Shown here piece by piece: positions 1 to 3,991 of a DNA stretch of 6,176 nt. Under the pieces are notes generated by a model. The model was not told the origin of the DNA, searched no databases, and saw only the letters and a program-made list of their open reading frames with translations. The translations under genes were made by a program, and so were the position numbers. The stretch is from Lachnospiraceae bacterium. Its GTDB lineage: Bacteria > Bacillota > Clostridia > Lachnospirales > Lachnospiraceae. The stretch spans positions 1-6,176 of the forward strand of contig JAILPU010000082.1 in the NCBI GenBank assembly GCA_024699395.1, written 5' to 3'. The stretch's first letter is position 1. Each line of letters begins with the position of its first letter.

Positions 1-839
1 CATCACTTATGGAGGCAAGATATATAGGCGATGATATAGAAATCGTTGTATCAAAGCTTTTGGCGGAAGAAGAAAATGATGTCGAGAGAGCGGAACGGGG
101 CATTATTTTTATCGATGAGATAGATAAAATTGCCAAGAAGAAGAATACCACCTCAAGAGATGTGAGCGGAGAAAGTGTTCAGCAGGGAATGCTTAAGCTC
201 CTTGAGGGAGCGGATGTGGAAGTCCCCGTGGGTGCCAATTCCAAAAATGCCATGGTGCCTTTGGCCACAGTGAACACAAGGAACATTCTTTTTATATGCG
301 GCGGAGCTTTCCCGGATCTTGAGACCATAATAAAAGAAAGACTTAAGAAGACTACCTCCATAGGTTTTAATTCCGAACTTAAGGATAAGTATGATAATGA
401 CAAGGCAATACTCAGCAAAGTGACGGTTGAGGATATCAGAAAATTTGGTATGATTCCCGAGTTCATCGGCCGTCTTCCCATTGTATTTACTCTCGAACCC
501 TTGAGTGAGGATATGATGGTAAAGGTTTTGAAGGAGCCTAAGAATGCCATTATCAAGCAGTATTGCAGGCTTCTTGAATTCGACGAGGTTAAACTTGATT
601 TTACAGAGGATGCCTTGAGAGCCATTGCCAAAAGAGCGATGGAGAAGGATACCGGCGCAAGAGCGCTAAGATCCATTATCGAAGAGATCATGCTGGATAT
701 CATGTATGAGATACCCAAGGATGACAATATAGGAACCGTTACAATAACAAAGGAATATATTGAGGGGAACGGTGCGCCTGTTATAGGTATAAGAAACGGA
801 ATGTCTGTGAAAACAGCAGTTACTGAAGAAAATTCATAA
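1..839 (+). CDS. clpX: ClpX-family AAA+ unfoldase, 3' part (probable paralogue of housekeeping ClpX)
   Basis: The gene enters from the left edge in frame; the ATG at base 9 is internal, because the preceding codons (Ser-Leu) continue the ClpX pore-1 region. Residues counted from that Met: pore-1 loop Tyr-Ile-Gly 5-7, Walker [10 protein letters not shown] 31-39, the [10 protein letters not shown] block 50-59, sensor-1 [10 protein letters not shown] 90-99, IGF loop 118-120 (the ClpP-docking tripeptide in known ClpX), arginine finger in IGRLP (Arg155), and sensor-2 GARALR (Arg218). Family role: a hexameric cytoplasmic ATPase that unfolds proteins and passes them to ClpP. Walker A and any N-terminal zinc domain lie outside the window. 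Oddities: Arg precedes the pore-1 Tyr where ClpX normally has Gly, GESVQQ replaces GEGVQQ, and the RKH loop is absent. These suggest a second, specialised ClpX rather than the tig-clpP-clpX copy. The downstream gene begins 17 bases after the stop, so co-transcription is likely. Family membership is certain; paralogue status is inferred. Confidence 0.93.
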   Translation, partial: SLMEARYIGDDIEIVVSKLLAEEENDVERAERGIIFIDEIDKIAKKKNTTSRDVSGESVQQGMLKLLEGADVEVPVGANSKNAMVPLATVNTRNILFICGGAFPDLETIIKERLKKTTSIGFNSELKDKYDNDKAILSKVTVEDIRKFGMIPEFIGRLPIVFTLEPLSEDMMVKVLKEPKNAIIKQYCRLLEFDEVKLDFTEDALRAIAKRAMEKDTGARALRSIIEEIMLDIMYEIPKDDNIGTVTITKEYIEGNGAPVIGIRNGMSVKTAVTEENS

Positions 840-856
840 AGAAGAGGATTTAAAAA

Positions 857-3259
857 ATGGACAACAGAAGACCGGAAGGCCGTAAGACCACTCATGTGGG
901 CGGTACGGGTAGCGTTAACAAAAGGGGACAGGGACTGGGAACGGGCCCTGTGGGAACAGGAACAGGAAGAAAAAACAGTCAGTCATTTTCTTCGAACGGT
1001 GCATATAACACCGGAATCGGCAGTGAGAGAACAACCCGTGCCGGAAGTGGCAGATTGGGATTTGTGGTAGTTTTAATTGTTTTACTGTTACTTGGAGGAA
1101 AAACAGGACTGTCAGGTCTCCTTACCGGAGGCGATTCTTCCTACGATACCCAGTCGGGTGTAAGCACATCCCAGCAGGGAGCCGATCTTTTGGGAAGTTT
1201 TGCAAGTTCAATACTGGGTGGAAGCCAGACCTCCAACTATGTTACCCAGTCAGTGGGTTCTCAGAGTCAGTCCCAGAGTGCGGTTCTTAATACCGAGGTA
1301 GACCCCTCGGCCAGATCCAAATTCTACACACCCGTGGGAAACGGTGACGATACAATTACCATAATGGTATTTATGTGCGGAACCGACCTTGAGTCAAGAA
1401 GCGGAATGGCTACCGCCGATATGGTGGAGATGACCAAGGCTGAATTAAGTGACAAGATCAATCTTATCATATATACCGGTGGCTGCAAAAAGTGGCAGAA
1501 CAATGTGGTAAGCAATTCCGTTAACCAGATATACCGCGTCAAGGACGGCGGCCTTACATGCCTTGAAAGCGATATGGGCAATAAAGCCATGACCGATCCC
1601 AACACCCTTGTGGAATTTGTCAATTATTGTAACAAGAATTTCCCTGCTGACAGAAAAGAACTTATTTTCTGGGATCATGGCGGCGGATCTCTTACAGGAT
1701 ACGGTTATGATGAGAAAAACGGAAACGGAACTTCCATGACACTGGCCGGTATCAATCAGGCAATGAAGAGCGTGGGTACCAAGTTTGATTTTATCGGATT
1801 TGATGCATGCCTTATGGCAACAATGGAAAATGCACTTATGCTTACCGATTATGCCGATTATCTTATAGCCAGTGAGGAGACGGAGCCCGGTGTGGGTTGG
1901 TATTACACAAACTGGCTTACCAAGCTTTCACAGAATACCTCAATGCCCACTGTTGAGATCGGTAAAAATATAATTGATGATTTTGTGGATGTATGTAATT
2001 CCAAGTGTCCCGGACAGAAAACAACTCTTTCCATAGTGGATCTCAGTGAGCTTCAGAATACAGTTCCTTCTGAACTTACAGATTTCGCAAAGGCTACCAA
2101 TGAGCTTATCCGCAATAAGGAATACTCAAAGGTTTCCAAGGCCAGAAACAAGACAAGAGAGTTCGCTCAGTCTTCAGCCATCGATCAGGTGGATTTGGTG
2201 AACCTTGTCAATAATATGGGAACCGAATCGGGGGAAGAGCTTTCAAAGGTTATCCTCAATGCGGTTAAATACAACAGAACTTCTTCATCCATTACAAATG
2301 CCAACGGAATTTCCATTTACTTCCCTTACAAGAAGGCATCCAAAGTAAAACAGGCGGTTTCCACCTACAATGCTATCGGAATGGACAGCGAATACTCCAA
2401 GTGTATTGCGGAGTTTGCAAGCCTTGAGGCCTGCGGTCAGGCTTCTTCACAGGGCGCTACCACACCTGTTTCTTCACTTTTCGGTTCTGTAGGCAGTGGA
2501 CAGTCCTCCAATACGGATATGATTTCCGGACTTCTTTCCGGTTTCCTTGGTAGCGGAATGTCCGGTGGAATCGATCTTGGAGATATTCTTTCCATGAGGG
2601 AAATGTCAGCTGAAAGTACCGAAGAGTACATTAAGGACAATTATTTTGACGGAACTCTTCTTACATGGAAGGATAAGGACGGCGAAAAGGTTATCGAGCT
2701 TCCCGAGAAAATGTGGGATCTTGTAAATGACGTGGAGCTTAATGTTTTTGTGGATGACGGTGAGGGATACATCGATCTTGGTCTTGACAATATCCTGGAT
2801 TACAACGAAGACGGAGATCTTCTTTACTCCTTTGATAATTCCTGGCTTTCATGGGATTCTCAGGTTGTCCCCTTCTATCACATGGAGACTGTTGACGGTG
2901 TGACCACCGGATATATCCCTGCATTCCTTAACGGAGACAGAGTTCAGATTATTGTTGTATTTGACGATGAGCATCCTTCAGGTTATGTTGCAGGTGCTTC
3001 ATACGATTACAGAAATAATGAGACCGAAGCAATCTCCAAGAATATGCTTCCCGTAAATCCCGGAGATAAGATTGACTTCGTATGCGATTACTACACCTAT
3101 GACGGAGAATATGATGATTCATACTATCTCGGCGAAACCCTTACCGTAGGAGATGAGATTGTTCTCGGAAATATTGATCTTGGAGATGCCGAGACATCTG
3201 TTGCATACAGATTTACCGATATCTACGATCAGCACTATTGGACAGAGAGCTGCAAATAA
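857..3259 (+). CDS. Membrane-anchored clostripain-like cysteine peptidase (family C11)
   Basis: Complete protein of 800 residues. Residues 1-67 are a basic, Gly/Thr/Ser-rich tail; about 67-80 form a single hydrophobic segment (LGFVVVLIVLLLLG), so the N terminus is probably cytoplasmic and the rest outside. After a Ser/Gln-rich stretch (about 92-150), the C11 catalytic domain starts near 165 (TITIMVFMCGTDLE). The catalytic dyad is visible: His274 in WDHGGG and Cys318 in FDACLM; GISIYFPY (484-491) is a typical later C11 block. Known C11 enzymes cut after Arg or Lys and mature by cleaving a loop between the His and the Cys; Lys287 lies at a matching distance from His274, so self-cleavage there is plausible (inference). 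A Gly/Ser-rich linker (about 536-575) leads to an acidic, Tyr/Asp-rich C-terminal region (about 585-800) that I cannot assign. There is no sortase signal. The start at 857 follows a GAAGAGG-type ribosome binding site at 841-847. It lies 17 bases behind the ClpX-like gene. The substrate is unknown. Confidence 0.92.
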   Translation: MDNRRPEGRKTTHVGGTGSVNKRGQGLGTGPVGTGTGRKNSQSFSSNGAYNTGIGSERTTRAGSGRLGFVVVLIVLLLLGGKTGLSGLLTGGDSSYDTQSGVSTSQQGADLLGSFASSILGGSQTSNYVTQSVGSQSQSQSAVLNTEVDPSARSKFYTPVGNGDDTITIMVFMCGTDLESRSGMATADMVEMTKAELSDKINLIIYTGGCKKWQNNVVSNSVNQIYRVKDGGLTCLESDMGNKAMTDPNTLVEFVNYCNKNFPADRKELIFWDHGGGSLTGYGYDEKNGNGTSMTLAGINQAMKSVGTKFDFIGFDACLMATMENALMLTDYADYLIASEETEPGVGWYYTNWLTKLSQNTSMPTVEIGKNIIDDFVDVCNSKCPGQKTTLSIVDLSELQNTVPSELTDFAKATNELIRNKEYSKVSKARNKTREFAQSSAIDQVDLVNLVNNMGTESGEELSKVILNAVKYNRTSSSITNANGISIYFPYKKASKVKQAVSTYNAIGMDSEYSKCIAEFASLEACGQASSQGATTPVSSLFGSVGSGQSSNTDMISGLLSGFLGSGMSGGIDLGDILSMREMSAESTEEYIKDNYFDGTLLTWKDKDGEKVIELPEKMWDLVNDVELNVFVDDGEGYIDLGLDNILDYNEDGDLLYSFDNSWLSWDSQVVPFYHMETVDGVTTGYIPAFLNGDRVQIIVVFDDEHPSGYVAGASYDYRNNETEAISKNMLPVNPGDKIDFVCDYYTYDGEYDDSYYLGETLTVGDEIVLGNIDLGDAETSVAYRFTDIYDQHYWTESCK

Positions 3260-3269
3260 AAACAAAAAT

Positions 3270-3314
3270 AATCATAATGCTGCAATATAATAACAATAGG
3301 GCAGCATTATGATT
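3270..3314. repeat. Perfect 14-bp inverted repeat (hairpin) after the peptidase gene
   Basis: Bases 3270-3283 (AATCATAATGCTGC) are exactly complementary to 3301-3314, with a 17-base A/T-rich loop. No T-run follows on the + strand, so it is not a classical terminator for the peptidase gene. Read on the - strand, the hairpin is followed by a T-rich stretch (complement of the A-rich 3254-3269), so it could stop - strand transcription. Other roles are an mRNA 3'-end stabiliser or processing site between the peptidase gene and the small gene behind it. The right arm contains the ATG at 3309. Confidence 0.8.
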
Positions 3315-3363
3315 GGAACTAATACCCGGGACAAAAATATGCAAATATATGAAAATGTTGCCC

Positions 3364-3371
3364 GGAGGGGG
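3364..3371 (+). promoter_or_regulatory. Strong Shine-Dalgarno deciding the start of the small gene
   Basis: GGAGGGGG stands here, with its GGAGG core six bases from the ATG at 3375. The alternative in-frame ATG at 3309 has only a weak AGGG upstream and is buried in the inverted repeat, so initiation at 3375 is preferred. Confidence 0.75.
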
Positions 3372-3374
3372 ATT

Positions 3375-3677
3375 ATGGACAGAGCGAGTATAATAAGATC
3401 TTTACAAAATGAGTTTAACAAAAACAGTTTACCAGATATAAAGGAATATGATCCCAACGGCTCATTTGACGAGTCCACGGGCACTTTTTACGGGCTTACG
3501 GGCCGCAGGCAGATAATGAATGCCGAGGCTGAAAATGCCATCAGGTATTTTAAGGGGGCACTTCAGGAATTGTCCATGGACAAAGCATCCACAGAGGATC
3601 ATATAAAGGCTGTATACTGCTCCATTGCCATTGAGGCTATCTCCAGAACATTGGAGAGCGAAAACAGTCAAAATTAA
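3375..3677 (+). CDS. Small hypothetical protein, 100 residues
   Basis: I do not recognise this protein. From the preferred start it is 100 residues, beginning MDRASIIRSL; an in-frame reading from 3309 would add 22 residues but lacks a good ribosome binding site. It is hydrophilic, with no signal peptide, membrane segment or Cys-rich motif, so it is probably cytoplasmic. Residues 1-15 look helical. A Pro/Gly/Asp-containing middle (about 19-45, including the GTFYGLTGRRQ stretch) follows. The C-terminal half (about 48-97) has the composition of two amphipathic helices separated near SMDKAS. Such a layout would suit a small binding or adaptor protein, but that is only a structural impression. It lies 115 bases after the peptidase gene, in the same direction, and could be the last gene of that operon through read-through past the hairpin at 3270-3314, or have its own weak promoter. 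Codon use resembles its neighbours, and the good Shine-Dalgarno supports a real gene. Confidence 0.7.
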   Translation: MDRASIIRSLQNEFNKNSLPDIKEYDPNGSFDESTGTFYGLTGRRQIMNAEAENAIRYFKGALQELSMDKASTEDHIKAVYCSIAIEAISRTLESENSQN

Positions 3678-3695
3678 CGGTATTTAGTTTGAAAA

Positions 3696-3724
3696 TTGAC
3701 TGCTCTTGTTAACAAAAATGTAAT
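3696..3724 (+). promoter_or_regulatory. Sigma-A-type promoter upstream of the structured RNA unit
   Basis: TTGACT (3696-3701) and TGTAAT (3719-3724) each match the vegetative -35 and -10 consensus at five of six positions and are separated by exactly 17 bases. Transcription would begin near base 3731. The promoter lies just after the small gene's stop codon and faces the chitinase. Its spacer holds the perfect palindrome TTGTTAACAA (3706-3715), a possible operator. The call rests on consensus and spacing only. Confidence 0.55.
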
Positions 3725-3730
3725 AAATTA

Positions 3731-3832
3731 AATGGCTTCAAGGTGCCGAAACCCTTGAAAAACAGCATATGACGCCAAAAATATACAAAGAAAGACATGA
3801 TTTGACAAAACAATGCAAATTATGTCTTTTTT
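3731..3832 (+). ncRNA. Candidate ~100-nt structured RNA: independent small RNA or attenuated chitinase leader
   Basis: This stretch runs from the predicted start of the promoter at 3696-3724 to the end of an intrinsic terminator. Its 5' part can fold as a short closing stem, TGGC (3733-3736) with GCCA (3774-3777), around a perfect 7-bp hairpin TTCAAGG (3737-3743) / CCTTGAA (3753-3759) with a 9-base loop. An unpaired A-rich stretch (about 3777-3790) separates this from the terminator hairpin. No open reading frame of note is present. Two readings are possible: a free-standing small RNA, or a riboswitch or attenuator that decides whether transcription continues into the chitinase gene, which also has a nearer promoter. 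I cannot match it to a riboswitch family I know and see no clear antiterminator helix, which leans slightly toward a small RNA. Confidence 0.4.
3791..3832 (+). terminator. Strong intrinsic (Rho-independent) terminator
   Basis: The arm 3791-3804 (AAAGACATGATTTG) pairs along all 14 positions with 3816-3829, with a single G-U wobble and an 11-base loop. The 3' arm ends in an uninterrupted run of six T (3827-3832). It would end transcripts from the promoter at 3696-3724 and any read-through from the small gene and peptidase operon, insulating the chitinase gene. Confidence 0.82.
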
Positions 3833-3844
3833 GTTACGGCAAAC

Positions 3845-3873
3845 AAAAAAACACAAAAAAACGCAAAAAAAAA
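3845..3873 (+). promoter_or_regulatory. Three helically phased A-tracts (curved DNA / UP-element-like)
   Basis: A7 (3845-3851), A7 (3855-3861) and A9 (3865-3873) start exactly 10 bases apart. A-tracts repeated once per helical turn are known to bend DNA, and A-tracts just upstream of a -35 can bind the RNA polymerase alpha subunits. The last tract ends three bases before the -35 hexamer of the chitinase promoter, so it probably strengthens that promoter. Confidence 0.6.
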
Positions 3874-3876
3874 TCT

Positions 3877-3904
3877 TTTACATCGTAGACTATTTGTATA
3901 TACT
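3877..3904 (+). promoter_or_regulatory. Chitinase promoter (sigma-A type)
   Basis: TTTACA (3877-3882) and TATACT (3899-3904) each match consensus at five of six positions, with a 16-base spacer. TACTAT (3901-3906) is an alternative -10 at spacing 18. Transcription would start near 3911, giving an untranslated leader of about 80 bases. The promoter lies after the terminator, and the phased A-tracts abut it. Confidence 0.65.
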
Positions 3905-3906
3905 AT

Positions 3907-3991
3907 ACGCAAGGGTTCAGAAAAGACCCGTGTAAGTTGGGATGCAACAGAAACTATTCTGTTGCTGTTTAGTAGCGAAAGGGGTTATTAC
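3907..3991 (+). promoter_or_regulatory. Structured 5' leader of the chitinase mRNA with ribosome binding site
   Basis: Two hairpins can form. GGGTT (3913-3917) pairs with GACCC (3925-3929), possibly extended by ACGC/GTGT. GCAACAG (3944-3950) pairs perfectly with CTGTTGC (3959-3965) around an 8-base loop. The ribosome binding site AAAGGGG (3978-3984) is seven bases from the ATG. The sequence GGGTT recurs at 3982-3986, overlapping it, so GACCC could pair with either copy and expose or mask ribosome entry. Such translational control is inferred; the pairings are visible. No known riboswitch family is matched convincingly. Confidence 0.4.

Noticed and set aside
9..11. ATG at base 9 as the start of the ClpX-like gene
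   Set aside because: The upstream codons continue the conserved ClpX pore-1 region, and Walker A would be missing; the gene starts outside the window.
179..895. 238-codon open frame on the - strand
   Set aside because: It lies opposite the ClpX-like gene and the start of the peptidase gene, has a low-complexity Ser/Leu-rich product and no ribosome binding site of note; it is a shadow of the real coding strand.
3309..3374. Longer N terminus for the small protein starting at 3309
   Set aside because: It has a weak ribosome binding site and its ATG is within the perfect inverted repeat, whereas 3375 has GGAGGGGG at ideal spacing.
3260..3374. A separate promoter for the small gene (TTGGAA near 3313 with A/T-rich sequence near 3336-3341)
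   Set aside because: The -10 match is poor and the -35 overlaps the end of the inverted repeat; not strong enough to annotate.
3741..3759. Resemblance to part of a TPP riboswitch (GGTGCC followed by ACCCTTGAA)
   Set aside because: The essential CTGAGA and the CCTGATCTGGATAAT-type blocks are absent, and the stretch is too short for the aptamer.
3802..3807. Consensus -35 hexamer TTGACA
   Set aside because: It straddles the 5' arm and loop of the intrinsic terminator, and no -10 stands 16-18 bases downstream; the match is probably incidental.
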